DNA from: Nitrospirillum pindoramense
GTDB taxonomy: Bacteria > Pseudomonadota > Alphaproteobacteria > Azospirillales > Azospirillaceae
NCBI RefSeq assembly: GCF_007827955.1
Contig: NZ_VITR01000002.1
Coordinates: forward strand, 186,001 to 250,000
DNA length: 64,000 nt
Direction: 5' to 3'
The number at the start of each line of letters is the position of its first letter. Within the stretch, counting starts at the first letter, position 1. The notes beneath the pieces are model-generated. The model searched no databases. It was given only the letters and a program-made list of their open reading frames with translations, and was not told the DNA's origin. Made by a program: the position numbers and the translations under genes. This document shows positions 18,357-27,088 of this stretch, piece by piece.

Positions 18357-18374
18357 TGTTCGAGTAATCGAACA
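18357..18374. promoter_or_regulatory. Palindromic operator candidate in the AKR-LysR divergent region
   Basis: Perfect 7-base arms TGTTCGA and TCGAACA around GTAA, 13 bases before the chosen LysR start. Its position in a divergent LysR/target gap fits autoregulation of the LysR gene, but the arms are not the classic T-N11-A form, so the binding protein is unproven. Confidence 0.5.
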
Positions 18375-18386
18375 ATGGTGAGCCCC

Positions 18387-19298
18387 ATGCCCGCGCCCAA
18401 TCTGGCCGATCTCGACCTGTTCCTGGCCGTGGCCCGGCACCGCAGTTTCCGCCGCGCCGCCAAGGAACGGGGGGTGGCCCCCTCCACCCTCAGCCTGGCG
18501 CTGAAACGGCTGGAGGAGGATCTGGGCGTGCGCCTGCTGAACCGCACGACACGCAGCGTCACCCCGACCGAGGCGGGCCAGCGGCTGGTGGCCCGGCTGG
18601 CGCCCGTGTTCACCGAGGTGGCGGAGTCGCTGGACGAGGTGAACAGCTTCCGCGACACGCCCACGGGCCCCTTGCGCCTCAACGTGCCCGTCGTCGTGTC
18701 CTGGCTGACCCTGGCGCCGCTGGTGCCCCGCTTTCTGGCGCTTTATCCCGGTATCACGCTGGAGGTGATCGAGAACAACGCCTTCGTCGATGTCTTCGCC
18801 GAGGGCTTCGACGCCGGCATCCGCTATGGCGAAGCCCTGGCCCAGGACGTGGTGGCCGTGCCCATCAGTCCGCCGCAGCGTTACGTCCTGGCCGCATCAC
18901 CGGACCTCATCGCGCGCGAGGGCCTGCCCGGTCACCCGCGCGACCTGATCGGCCGCCCTTGCCTGCGCCACCGCTTCGCCGACAGCGCCGTCCAGCCCTG
19001 GGAGTTCGAGCGGGGGGATGAGGTGGTGCGCATCATGCCCGACGGGCGGCTGGTGGGAAACAGCGTGCCCATCGCCGTCAGCGCGGCGGAGGCTGGACTG
19101 GGCTGGATCTGCACCTTCGAGGGCTTCCTGGCACCGTCATTGGCCGCTGGGCGGCTGGTGACGGCGTTGGAGGATTGGCTGCCCCCCTTCCCCGGACCCT
19201 ACCTTTACTATCCCAGCCGCCGGCATGTGCCGGCCCCCTTGCGCGCCTTCATCGACTTCATGCGGAAGACCTATGAAGCGGAGATGGAGGGGCGGTAG
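18387..19298 (+). CDS. LysR-family transcriptional regulator
   Basis: 303 residues from ATG 18387; a second possible start lies at 18375. The N-terminal winged helix-turn-helix (about 5-64) contains LFLAVARHRSFRRAAKERG and LALKRLEEDLGVRLLNRTTR, the standard LysR DNA-binding core. The effector-binding periplasmic-protein-like domain starts near residue 95. The gene is divergent from the aldo/keto reductase, the usual arrangement for a LysR regulator and its target. Its last 28 bases overlap the 3' end of the AraC-type gene on the other strand. Confidence 0.94.
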   Translation: MPAPNLADLDLFLAVARHRSFRRAAKERGVAPSTLSLALKRLEEDLGVRLLNRTTRSVTPTEAGQRLVARLAPVFTEVAESLDEVNSFRDTPTGPLRLNVPVVVSWLTLAPLVPRFLALYPGITLEVIENNAFVDVFAEGFDAGIRYGEALAQDVVAVPISPPQRYVLAASPDLIAREGLPGHPRDLIGRPCLRHRFADSAVQPWEFERGDEVVRIMPDGRLVGNSVPIAVSAAEAGLGWICTFEGFLAPSLAAGRLVTALEDWLPPFPGPYLYYPSRRHVPAPLRAFIDFMRKTYEAEMEGR

Positions 19299-20047
19299 CG
19301 CGCCGGGGTCACGCCCAGGCGGCGACGGAAGGCGCTGACGAAGGCGCTGGTGCTGTCGTAGCCCGACTCCAGCCCGGCCTGGGTGACCGACAGGCCGCTG
19401 CCCAGCAGGCTGGCGGCGTGCAACAGGCGCAGGCGCTGCCGCCATTCGCCGAAGCGCTGGCCCGTCTCTTCCTTGAACAGGCGTTGCAGGGTGCGGGCGC
19501 TGGCGCCCGCGGCGGCGCCCAGCGCATCCAGGTCCGCCCCATCGGCGGGATCGCGGCGCAGGCGTTCCGCCACCGCGATGGCCCGGCGGTCACGCGGCCA
19601 AGGCAGCGACAGGGGCAGCCGCTCCGCCGCCGCCAGCCGATCCATCAGCACCCCGGCCAACCGCGCCTGATCGGGCAGGTCGGCGCGCAGCATGCCCACG
19701 GACACCACGTGCAGGATCAGTTCGCGCAGCAGCGGCGCCACGCCCAGCACCTGGCAGGCGGCGGGCAAAGCGTCGACATCGGCGGCCAGGGTGGGGGCGG
19801 CCAGGGTGGGGGCAATGTACAGCGTGCGCATGGCGACGGCGCCGCGCATGTCCACCGCGTGCCCGACCCCAGGGGGCAGCCACACCGCCTGCGCCGGCGG
19901 CACCAGCCAGACGACGTCGCCCGCCGTCACCCGCATGACACCGCGCGCGGCATACAGCAGTTGGCCCCAGTCATGCCGGTGCGCGTGCAGGCGGTGACCG
20001 TCGCTGAAGGTCAGGGCCAGGCTGCGGATGAGGAAGGGGTCGGCCAT
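19271..20047 (-). CDS. AraC-family transcriptional regulator
   Basis: 258 residues. N-terminal cupin-like sensor (about 15-90, with HAHRHDWGQLLYAARG and WLPPGVGHAVDM). The C-terminal pair of helix-turn-helix motifs (about 160-255) includes LGAAAGASARTLQRLFKEETG and SGYDSTSAFVSAFRRRLGVTPARYR, the AraC signature. It probably responds to a small ligand through the cupin; ligand and targets are unknown. The 3' end overlaps the LysR gene by 28 bases. A VOC-protein gene is divergent from it and is the nearest candidate target. Confidence 0.94.
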   Translation of the reverse strand: MADPFLIRSLALTFSDGHRLHAHRHDWGQLLYAARGVMRVTAGDVVWLVPPAQAVWLPPGVGHAVDMRGAVAMRTLYIAPTLAAPTLAADVDALPAACQVLGVAPLLRELILHVVSVGMLRADLPDQARLAGVLMDRLAAAERLPLSLPWPRDRRAIAVAERLRRDPADGADLDALGAAAGASARTLQRLFKEETGQRFGEWRQRLRLLHAASLLGSGLSVTQAGLESGYDSTSAFVSAFRRRLGVTPARYRPSISAS

Positions 20048-20140
20048 CTTGGCGCCTTCACGACATGGATCGTCATCCTAGCGCAAGACGGCCACGGGCC
20101 AATACGGCATCATCCGGCTATTCCCACCACGGAGGTCCCC

Positions 20141-20536
20141 ATGGCCAACCACCTGCGCTTCTTCGCCATCCATGCCGAGGATGTGGAGCGCGCCAAGACG
20201 TTCTATGAGGCGGTGTTCGACTGGCGCATCACCCCCTGGGGGCCGCCCGGCTTTTACCTGATCCAGACCGGGGCGGAGGGGGAGCGGGCCGTGGGCGGCG
20301 CCCTGCAGCAACGGCAGGAGCCCGTGACCGGCACGGGCATAAAGGGCTTTGAATGCACCGTGGGCGTGGATGACCTGGACGCCATCATGGCAAAGGTCAC
20401 AGCCCAGGGCGGCACCATCGCCATGCCGCCCTACACCATCGACGGCGTGGGCCGCCTGATCTACCTGGAAGACACGGAGGGCAACCGGGTCGGCGCCATG
20501 CAGTACGACCCGGCCTACGCCGCCGCGTTCTTCTGA
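20141..20536 (+). CDS. VOC (glyoxalase/bleomycin-resistance) family protein
   Basis: 131 residues from ATG 20141, with GGAGG 6 bases upstream. The much longer in-frame extension upstream runs antisense through the AraC gene and is not credible. The protein has two beta-alpha-beta-beta-beta modules: RFFAIHAEDVERAKTFYEAVFDW at the start and GRLIYLEDTEGNRVGAMQ near the end. The second supplies the H/E metal-ligand region. VOC enzymes cover glyoxalase I, dioxygenases and resistance proteins; this small type is usually annotated only to family. Confidence 0.9.
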   Translation: MANHLRFFAIHAEDVERAKTFYEAVFDWRITPWGPPGFYLIQTGAEGERAVGGALQQRQEPVTGTGIKGFECTVGVDDLDAIMAKVTAQGGTIAMPPYTIDGVGRLIYLEDTEGNRVGAMQYDPAYAAAFF

Positions 20537-20540
20537 CGCC

Positions 20541-21467
20541 TCACCAGCTGCTGTTGTCGCTGCTGCTGCTGCCGCTGTCGAAGCTGCTGGACGAGGCGCC
20601 CCCGTCCGACGAACCACCCCAGCCATCGCTGGACGAACTGCCGGAGTCGAAGCTGGGGTCCGGCCGGCGCTCGGTCTCATAGACCCGGTTTTCCGTGACG
20701 TTGTTCACCACCGTCTCGTGGATCACGGTGTCGTGGTGATGGCCACCGGACATCAGTTCCCCCACGACCATGCCGGTCAAGAAGCTGGAACCACTGTTGT
20801 CCTGGACCACCACCGGGGCATAGCCCGGCTGACCATAGACAGGGGGCGCCGACTGGGGATAGGGCGGCGGCACCGGGCCGGTGGCGGGGCGATAGCTGCC
20901 ACCATAGGCCGGACGGCTGCGGCGGAACACCATGAAGATGGCCAGGCCCGCCAGCAGCAGCCCGCCCACCACCAGGATGATGGTCATGCCGCCATCATCG
21001 GGGGTCTTGGCCGGCGGGGCCGATGGATGGGACACCGACTGCGACACGACGGGCGCGGCGAGCTTGGGCTCCGGGGTGGGCTTGGGCGCCGGGGCGGGTT
21101 CCGCCGCCGGCTTCAGGAAGGATTGTTCGCGCGCCAGATGTTGCTGGAACGTCTCCGGGCTGCGCGCGAAATGCAGGGTCGGGTCCATCTTGCGGGCCAG
21201 TTCCAGTTCGCCCACGGCGTCCTGATGCAGCCCCTCCATGCCCAGCACCTCGCCCAACTCATAATGGGCGCGGGCGCTGTCGCCATGCTCCCGAATGGCG
21301 TCGCGCAGCATGTGCTCGGCCGCCGGCAGGTCGCCGGCATCCACTGCTTTCTTCACCTGCTCCGGCGTCGCCGCCGCCCAGGCCGGAACACTGGCCCCCA
21401 GCAGCAGCCCCAAACCGACGCCCATTAAAATCCCGTTCAAGGTCAATGCCTTGGTATACGCGCTCAT
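20541..21467 (-). CDS. Exported TPR protein with internal membrane helix and Ser-rich tail
   Basis: 308 residues from ATG 21467, with GGGGAG just upstream. Signal peptide (about 1-32), a short TPR region (about 35-105, e.g. AEHMLRDAIREHGDSARAHYELGEVLG), a Pro/Ala linker, one transmembrane helix (about 162-182), then a Gly/Tyr/Pro-rich segment. The protein ends in a tail composed almost only of Ser, Asp, Gly and Trp, terminating NSSW. A HHHDTVIHETVVNN stretch lies before the tail. Low-complexity Ser/Asp ends like this are seen in several unrelated surface proteins. Function unknown. Confidence 0.8.
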   Translation of the reverse strand: MSAYTKALTLNGILMGVGLGLLLGASVPAWAAATPEQVKKAVDAGDLPAAEHMLRDAIREHGDSARAHYELGEVLGMEGLHQDAVGELELARKMDPTLHFARSPETFQQHLAREQSFLKPAAEPAPAPKPTPEPKLAAPVVSQSVSHPSAPPAKTPDDGGMTIILVVGGLLLAGLAIFMVFRRSRPAYGGSYRPATGPVPPPYPQSAPPVYGQPGYAPVVVQDNSGSSFLTGMVVGELMSGGHHHDTVIHETVVNNVTENRVYETERRPDPSFDSGSSSSDGWGGSSDGGASSSSFDSGSSSSDNSSW

Positions 21468-21601
21468 CTCATGCTCCCCGCGATGGGTTCCGTCGAACCC
21501 TTCGGCGGGAATGGTAACGGCGATGACGGATCGGTCATAGAACCACTTTAGGACGTGCCCATTGGCGGGATGGCCTGCGGCCGTCCGCCGCACCCCAACC
21601 G

Positions 21602-22153
21602 TCAAAAGCCGGCCCCCGGCTGCTCCAGGTACTCCCGTTCCGCCGCCGTGCAGGCGCGGCCCAGGATGCCGTTGCGATGGGGAAAGCGGCCGAAGCGGCG
21701 AATGACCTCGCGATGCCGCTCGGCATGGTCCAGGTGATCGCCTACGCCGATGCGCTCCCCCACCAGGGCGACGCAGCAATCCTGCAGCACGATCTCCTCC
21801 GCATGCTCAAACGGCAGATAAAAGAACAGGCGCCGCCCCACCGGCTGTTCCAGATCCTGCGCCCGGGCCACGGCGCGGCTGGCCAGCGCTTGCGCCCGCG
21901 TATCGGTGGCGAAGGCCAGCGCGTCGCCCCGGAAGATGTTGCGCGGCACCTGGTCCAGCAGGATCAGCAAGGCCAAGGCCCCGTCCGACGTGTCGGCCCA
22001 GGCGTCCAGTGCGCCCTCGGCCGCCGCGTGGTAGCTGTCGGCCAGCCGGTCGCGGACACGCGCGTCGATGTCCGCCCCGCCCTTGAACCAATCGTCCGGC
22101 GTCAGCTCCTGAAACCAGAAGGCCAAGACTTCCGCTGCGGTCAGCATGCCCAT
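21602..22153 (-). CDS. DUF924 family protein
   Basis: 183 residues from ATG 22153, with GGAGGG 7 bases upstream. The DUF924 signatures are present: VLAFWFQELTPDDWFKGG near the start, LLDQVPRNIFRGDALAFATD in the middle and FYLPFEHAEEIVLQ, then the C-terminal HREVIRRFGRFPHRNGILGR. The family is helical and TPR-like, common in proteobacteria, with no assigned function. The gene lies between a TPR protein and the bc1 operon with a terminator on its right, so it is a separate transcript. Confidence 0.92.
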   Translation of the reverse strand: MGMLTAAEVLAFWFQELTPDDWFKGGADIDARVRDRLADSYHAAAEGALDAWADTSDGALALLILLDQVPRNIFRGDALAFATDTRAQALASRAVARAQDLEQPVGRRLFFYLPFEHAEEIVLQDCCVALVGERIGVGDHLDHAERHREVIRRFGRFPHRNGILGRACTAAEREYLEQPGAGF

Positions 22154-22202
22154 GCCGTCCCTCCATTCCCTTCGCCACCGTCTGCGCAAACGGGCCAAAC
22201 AG

Positions 22203-22235
22203 AAAGGGCGCCCCGGTCATCCCGAGGCGCCCTTT
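22203..22235 (-). terminator. Terminator of the petABC operon
   Basis: 10-bp perfect stem (22203-22212 with 22226-22235) with flanking A and T runs, 25 bases after the cytochrome c1 stop on the minus strand. Confidence 0.85.
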
Positions 22236-22260
22236 TCACTCTCCCGTCCGGGGGACCGGC

Positions 22261-23043
22261 TTAGTGCTGGTCCGCCCACACGGCGCGCTTGGCGGCATAG
22301 AGGATGCCAGCCAGCACGATCAGGAAGATCATGACCTTCAGGCCCATTTCGTGGCGGGCTTCCAGGTTGGGCTCGGCGGCCCAAGCGAGGAAGGTGGCCA
22401 CGTCCTTGGCCTGCTGCTCCACCGTGGCCTTGGTGCCGTCGGCGTAGGTCACGCCGCCGTCCGACAGGGGTGGCGGCATGGCGATGACATGGCCGGGGAA
22501 GGCCTTGTTGTAGTTGCCGCCCGACGGGACGGTGAAGCCGGCGGGGGCCGGCTCGAAGCCCGTCATCAGGGCGACGATGTAATCCTCACCCCCCTTGCGC
22601 GCCTTCACGATCAGCGACAGATCCGGCGGGGCCTTGCCGCCGTTGGCGGCGGCGGCGGCCTTCTCGTTGGGGAACGGGGCCTTGAAGTGATCGGCCGGCA
22701 CGCCCTTGCGGGTGAACATCTCACCCTCGTCATTGGGCCCGTCGGTCATGTCGTAGCCGGCGGCGATGGCGGTGATCTCCGCCTCGTTGTACCCCAGCGC
22801 GCTGAGGTTGCGGTACGACAGCAGGTTCATGGAATGGCAGGCGGAGCAGACTTCCTTGTAAACCTGGAAGCCGCGCTGCAGCGCCTTGCGGTCGAAGGTG
22901 CCGAAGATGTTGCTGAAACCGCGAGTAACAGCACCGTGGCTCCATTCGTTCTTCGGATACTCCATCTCTTCGCTGGCGACCGCGGGAGCGGCCGCAGCGA
23001 CGGCGACGAGACCGGCAAGGATCAGGGACCGAAGACGACGCAT
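22261..23043 (-). CDS. petC: Cytochrome c1 of the bc1 complex
   Basis: 260 residues from ATG 23043. The frame is open further upstream, but that part lies inside cytochrome b. Signal peptide at about 1-23 (cut after VAS). Haem c site CSACH near residue 68 in the context VYKEVCSACHSMNLLSYRNL; VIAMPPPLSDG supplies the methionine ligand. A single C-terminal anchor helix (about 235-252) is followed by a short basic tail. It passes electrons from the Rieske centre to soluble cytochrome c. Its ATG overlaps the cytochrome b stop by one base (TGATG), so the two are translationally coupled. Confidence 0.97.
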   Translation of the reverse strand: MRRLRSLILAGLVAVAAAAPAVASEEMEYPKNEWSHGAVTRGFSNIFGTFDRKALQRGFQVYKEVCSACHSMNLLSYRNLSALGYNEAEITAIAAGYDMTDGPNDEGEMFTRKGVPADHFKAPFPNEKAAAAANGGKAPPDLSLIVKARKGGEDYIVALMTGFEPAPAGFTVPSGGNYNKAFPGHVIAMPPPLSDGGVTYADGTKATVEQQAKDVATFLAWAAEPNLEARHEMGLKVMIFLIVLAGILYAAKRAVWADQH

Positions 23044-24374
23044 CAGGCTTTCTCCATCGGCTTGGCGGCGGCACCGGCGGCGGTGGCCCCACCACCCAGG
23101 ACGGGCTTGGCGATGCTGGCCGGCAGCGGCAGGGGCTTCTCGATCAGGCCGACGAACGGCAGCGAGAGGAAGAAGCCGAAGTAGACGAGGGTAGCGAACT
23201 GGCCGACATAGACCAGCGGGATTTCCAGGCCCCCCAGGTGCCAGGCGGCATCGGCCGTCTGGGCGCCCACGTACATCAGCAGGAAGAAGGCGACCAGGAA
23301 GGCCAGGATGCCCTTCTTGAAGATGGGACGGAAGCGGGCGCTGCGCACCGGCGAGGTGTCCAGCCAGGGCAGGATGAACAGGATGGCGATGGAACCGAAC
23401 ATGGCGATGACGCCGCCCAGCTTGGCCTCGATCAGCTTCAGCCCGGTGAAGGGGATGGAGATGTCGAAGGTGATGGAGCGCAGGATCGCGTAGTACGGCA
23501 GGAAGTACCACTCCGGCACGATGTGCGGCGGGGTCACCATCGGGTTCGCCTGGATGTAGTTGTCCGGCTCACCGAAGAAGTTGGGGGCGTAGAAGACGAA
23601 GGCGGCGAAGATGGCCAGGTAGACCACCGTGCCGAAGCTGTCCTTCACCGTGTAGTAGGGGTGGAAGGGCAGCGTGTCCTGCGGGCCCTTGGGCTCCACC
23701 CCCAGCGGGTTGTTGGACCCGGTGACGTGCAGGGCCGCGACGTGCAGGAACACGACGGCGGCGATGACGAAGGGCAGCAGGTAGTGCAGGGCGAAGAAGC
23801 GGTTCAGCGTCGGGTTGTCGACGGAGAAGCCGCCCCACAGCAGGGTCACGATGTCCTGGCCCACAAGCGGCAGGGCCGAGAACAGGTTGGTGATGACGGT
23901 GGCGCCCCAGAAGCTCATCTGGCCCCACGGCAGCACGTAGCCCATGAAGGCCGTGGCCATCATCAGCAGGAAGATCACCACGCCGATCATCCACAGCAGC
24001 TCACGCGGCTTCTTGTAGGAACCGTAGTAGAGGCCGCGAAAGATGTGGATATAAACGGCGATGAAGAAGAACGAGGCGCCGTTCATGTGGATGTAGCGGA
24101 TCAACCAGCCGAAGTTCACGTCGCGCATGATGCGTTCGACGGAGTTGAAGGCCAGGTTGGTGTTGGGCGTGTAGTGCATCGCCAGCACGATGCCGGAGAC
24201 GATCATCGTCACCAGCATGATCATGGCGATGGCGCCGAAGTTCCAGAAGTAGTTGAAGTTACGCGGGGTGGGAAACACCCCGTATTCCTTCTGGATCATG
24301 GTGAAGATCGGCAGCCGCTGGTCGAGCCAGTTGACCACCGGGTTCTTGAAAGAGGATGAAGGGCCGTGAGCCAT
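23043..24374 (-). CDS. petB: Cytochrome b of the bc1 complex
   Basis: 443 residues, a full-length bc1-type cytochrome b, not split as in b6f. Key features: helix B with [24 protein letters not shown] supplying haem histidines, [19 protein letters not shown], the second histidine pair around [23 protein letters not shown], and the Qo-site PEWY in [13 protein letters not shown]. Eight membrane helices are expected. The C-terminus carries a 25-residue Ala/Gly-rich extension. It forms the quinol-oxidising core with the Rieske protein encoded 23 bases upstream and cytochrome c1 encoded directly after. Confidence 0.98.
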   Translation of the reverse strand: MAHGPSSSFKNPVVNWLDQRLPIFTMIQKEYGVFPTPRNFNYFWNFGAIAMIMLVTMIVSGIVLAMHYTPNTNLAFNSVERIMRDVNFGWLIRYIHMNGASFFFIAVYIHIFRGLYYGSYKKPRELLWMIGVVIFLLMMATAFMGYVLPWGQMSFWGATVITNLFSALPLVGQDIVTLLWGGFSVDNPTLNRFFALHYLLPFVIAAVVFLHVAALHVTGSNNPLGVEPKGPQDTLPFHPYYTVKDSFGTVVYLAIFAAFVFYAPNFFGEPDNYIQANPMVTPPHIVPEWYFLPYYAILRSITFDISIPFTGLKLIEAKLGGVIAMFGSIAILFILPWLDTSPVRSARFRPIFKKGILAFLVAFFLLMYVGAQTADAAWHLGGLEIPLVYVGQFATLVYFGFFLSLPFVGLIEKPLPLPASIAKPVLGGGATAAGAAAKPMEKA

Positions 24375-24397
24375 TTCTCGCTCCCTGGGGGTCCGGC

Positions 24398-24970
24398 TTA
24401 GCCGATACGGATCGAAGTGTCGGTCTTGAACGCGTAGCTGGGCACTTCCAGGTTACGCGGCGCGGGACCCTTGCGGATGCGGCCGGACGTGTCGTAGACC
24501 GAACCATGACAGGGGCAGAACCATCCGCCGTATTCGCCACGGGGATCGGAATTCTTCTGGCCCAGCGGGATGCAGCCCAGGTGGGTGCAGATGCCGACGA
24601 CGATCAGCCATTCCGGCTTCTTGGCGCGGGCGGCGTCCGTCTGGGGGTCGCGCAGTTCGGAGACGTTCACGTCCACGGCCGACTTGATTTCCTCAGGCGT
24701 GCGGTGACGGATGAACACCGGCTTGCCGCGCCAGGTGACGGTGATGGACTGGCCCACCTGCACGGGGGCCAGATCAACGTCGGTGCTGGCCAAGGCCAGG
24801 GTATCCGCCGCGGGATTCAGGCTGTCGATGAAGGGCCAGGCCGTGACGGCGGCGCCCACGACACCAGTCGCGGCGGCAGCAAGATAAATGAAGTCGCGAC
24901 GTGTAGGATCCCCGCCGCTGTGAGAGCCGCTCCCCGGCCCGTGACCGGCCGTTTGGGTCGTGTCCGCCAT
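24398..24970 (-). CDS. petA: Rieske iron-sulfur subunit of the bc1 complex
   Basis: 190 residues from ATG 24970, with GAGGAGA 9 bases upstream; the in-frame extension to 25039 is not needed. A twin-arginine [13 protein letters not shown] precedes the single membrane helix, as in bacterial Rieske proteins that use the Tat route. The 2Fe-2S ligands are in CTHLGC (about residue 132) and CPCHGS (about 153). It is the first gene of petABC and lies 23 bases before petB. The bacterial insertion between the hinge and the cluster ([15 protein letters not shown]) is also present. Confidence 0.97.
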   Translation of the reverse strand: MADTTQTAGHGPGSGSHSGGDPTRRDFIYLAAAATGVVGAAVTAWPFIDSLNPAADTLALASTDVDLAPVQVGQSITVTWRGKPVFIRHRTPEEIKSAVDVNVSELRDPQTDAARAKKPEWLIVVGICTHLGCIPLGQKNSDPRGEYGGWFCPCHGSVYDTSGRIRKGPAPRNLEVPSYAFKTDTSIRIG

Positions 24971-25261
24971 ACCAAGCTTCTCCTCGAAGTCAGGGGCACC
25001 TGAAAACGCCCCGGCGCCCGCCTCACAAGGGTTTCCCAATATTGTTATAACCCTATCCTGAGCGAACCTGCCTTGCGCAGGTGCACCCGAGAATAAGGTT
25101 GACGGCCGGCGTCTTGTCCGGTCGCGGTAAATCCATATACATGCGCCCCCGTGGCTTGGGAAGCGTGTGAATGCAGCCCTAGCGCTATTCTTAGCTGCAC
25201 AAACGAAAGGTTTGGCGGCCGAAGAGCTAGTCTTTCCAACACCTTACTGGACTACTTTCCC

Positions 25262-25771
25262 GTGCGCATCGCCCTTTACCAACCTGACATCCCCCAGAAC
25301 GCCGGAACCTTGATGCGCCTTGGCGCCTGCTTGAATGTAGGCATCGACATCATCGAGCCGTGCGGATTCGTTTTGGACGATAAACGTCTCCGCCGGTCGG
25401 GCATGGACTACCTAGAGGGTGTGGACCTGGCGCGCCACACGTCCTGGGCGGCGTTCGAGACCCGTCGGCGGGCGAACGGTCAATCCGGGGGCGACGCAGG
25501 GCAGCCCCGCCCCGGGCAGGGTGCGGTCATGCCGCGCCTGCTGCTGCTGACCACGCGGGCCGCCATGTGGTACACCGATTTCGTCTTCCAGCCGGACGAC
25601 ATCCTGCTGCTGGGCCGGGAATCGGCCGGCGTGCCGGAGGAGGTTCACGCCGCCGCCGACGCGCGCCTCGCCATTCCCATGCGCCCGGGCTTGCGCTCCC
25701 TCAACGTCGCCATGGCCGCCGCCATGGTGGTGGGTGAGGCCATACGCCAGCTGGACGCCTGGCCCCGCTGA
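25262..25771 (+). CDS. trmL: tRNA (cytidine/uridine-34-2'-O)-methyltransferase TrmL
   Basis: 169 residues from GTG 25262, chosen because MRIALYQPDIPQNAGTLMRL is the conserved N-terminus of the family; the frame is open further upstream but that part is not family-like. The SPOUT motifs are present: N-x-G-T-L-M-R at the start, LLLGRESAGVPEEV near residue 117 and IPMRPGLRSLNVAMAAAMVVGEAIRQ at the C-terminal knot. A short insert about residues 68-90 (RRANGQSGGDAGQPRPGQGA) is unusual in this compact family. The enzyme 2'-O-methylates the wobble base of tRNA-Leu isoacceptors using SAM. Confidence 0.93.
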   Translation: MRIALYQPDIPQNAGTLMRLGACLNVGIDIIEPCGFVLDDKRLRRSGMDYLEGVDLARHTSWAAFETRRRANGQSGGDAGQPRPGQGAVMPRLLLLTTRAAMWYTDFVFQPDDILLLGRESAGVPEEVHAAADARLAIPMRPGLRSLNVAMAAAMVVGEAIRQLDAWPR

Positions 25772-25792
25772 CCTGCTCCGGAACCTCGACCC

Positions 25793-26734
25793 ATGACCGA
25801 CATCCCCCTGTCCGCCAGCCTCCTGTCCCCGCAAGCGCTCGCGGGCGACGCCCCCCTGGCCGAGGAGCGCAAGGCCCGGGCCGCCACCTGGTTCCAGGAT
25901 CTGCGCGACCGCATCTGCGCCGCCTTCGAGGCCATCGAGGATGAGGCGGCCGACCTGCCCGCCTATGGCGAGGGCGCGCCCGGCCGGTTCGAGCGCAAGA
26001 GCTGGGATCGACCGGACAGCGATGGCGAGAGCAAGGGCGGCGGCGGCGTCATGTCGTTGATGCGCGGCCGGGTGTTCGAGAAGGTGGGCGTCAACATCTC
26101 CACCGTCCACGGCACCTTCAGCGAGGAATTCCGCGCCCAGATTCCCGGCGCCGCGGCCACCGGCCAATTCTGGGCCAGCGGCATCAGCCTGGTGGCGCAC
26201 ATGCGCAGCCCCCTGGTGCCGGCGGTGCACATGAACACCCGCCACCTGGTGACGCAGGAGGCCTGGTTCGGCGGTGGCTCCGACCTGACGCCCATGTTCC
26301 TGGACAGCGCCGAAACGGCGGAGGACGCCGCCACCTTCCACGCGGCGCTGAAGGCCGCGTGCGACGCGCATGGCGCCGACTATTACGCCCGCTTCAAGGA
26401 GTGGTGCGACCGCTACTTCTTCCTGCCCCACCGCAATGAGCCGCGCGGCATCGGCGGCATCTTCTACGACCGGCACGACACCGGCGACTGGGAGGCCGAC
26501 TTCGCCTTCACCCGCGCGGTGGGCCAGGCCTTCCTGGATGTCTATCCCCTGATCGTGCGCCGCCGCATGCGCCTGCCCTGGACCGAGGCGCAGCGCCACC
26601 ACCAGCTGGTGCGCCGGGGCCGGTATGTCGAGTTCAACCTGCTGCACGACCGGGGCACGCTGTTCGGCCTGAAGACCGGCGGCAACATCGAGGCCATCCT
26701 GATGAGCCTGCCGCCCGAGGTGAAGTGGCCGTAA
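25793..26734 (+). CDS. hemF: Oxygen-dependent coproporphyrinogen III oxidase
   Basis: 313 residues, close to the usual 300. Family motifs: [18 protein letters not shown] near the start, [22 protein letters not shown] in the active site (substrate-contacting His and Asp), [18 protein letters not shown], then [20 protein letters not shown]. It decarboxylates two propionates of coproporphyrinogen III in haem synthesis, using O2. The gene follows trmL by 21 bases on the same strand, likely one transcript. Its product supports the haem proteins encoded nearby (bc1 complex, cytochromes c). Confidence 0.97.
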   Translation: MTDIPLSASLLSPQALAGDAPLAEERKARAATWFQDLRDRICAAFEAIEDEAADLPAYGEGAPGRFERKSWDRPDSDGESKGGGGVMSLMRGRVFEKVGVNISTVHGTFSEEFRAQIPGAAATGQFWASGISLVAHMRSPLVPAVHMNTRHLVTQEAWFGGGSDLTPMFLDSAETAEDAATFHAALKAACDAHGADYYARFKEWCDRYFFLPHRNEPRGIGGIFYDRHDTGDWEADFAFTRAVGQAFLDVYPLIVRRRMRLPWTEAQRHHQLVRRGRYVEFNLLHDRGTLFGLKTGGNIEAILMSLPPEVKWP

Positions 26735-26760
26735 GCGCGACCTAACCCTAGCGCGCCACC

Positions 26761-26845
26761 CCAGCGGCAAAGCCGCTGGCAGCCCGCGACCGCGGGCGCC
26801 GGAGATTTCCGGAGAGCCGCAGGCGGGCTGGAAATCGAGGACAAG
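26761..26845 (-). repeat. Dispersed two-hairpin intergenic element, copy C
   Basis: Read on the minus strand: a conserved box (26845 down to 26798, beginning CTTGTCCTCG and including CTGCGG and CTCCGG), then a 7-bp hairpin (26797-26791 with 26788-26782), then an 8-bp hairpin (26779-26772 with 26768-26761). The order is identical to copies A and B. The minus orientation places it downstream of the EF-hand gene. Confidence 0.6.
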
Positions 26846-26893
26846 GCAAGGACGCGGATGCGTCCGCCCGCCGCCTGAGGGCGAAAAAGCAAG

Positions 26894-26921
26894 GGGCCCC
26901 GGGGGCATCACCCCGGGGCCC
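26894..26921 (-). terminator. Very strong G+C hairpin, probable terminator of the EF-hand gene
   Basis: 11-bp stem of only G and C (26894-26904 with 26911-26921) with a 6-base loop. On the minus strand it is followed by CTTGCTTTTT, a plausible terminator tail, about 170 bases after the EF-hand stop. Confidence 0.65.
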
Positions 26922-27088
26922 GATAAAAAGAGCCGGTCGACGGAAGGGGAAAGGAGGCCGCCATTCCGCCCGTCGCGCCACACGACTAGCACGCCGCCGA
27001 CCGGCTGTACGGTGCCCTGTCTAAACGGGGGCGTGGACTCCGCATCGTCCAGGCCCCAGGCACCGATAGGAACTCGAAAACTTGAAAC

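Larger units (their letters stand above)
26735..27088. other. 354-base gap between hemF and the EF-hand gene: no gene seen
   Basis: No credible open frame. It holds dispersed element copy C (26761-26845) and an 11-bp GC-only hairpin at 26894-26921; the rest has no structure that I can name. Confidence 0.7.

Noticed and set aside
19418-20536. 372-residue plus frame ending in the VOC gene
   Set aside because: Only the part from 20141 is real; the upstream part is antisense to the AraC gene.
25412-26992. Minus-strand frame of 526 residues
   Set aside because: Antisense to trmL and hemF.
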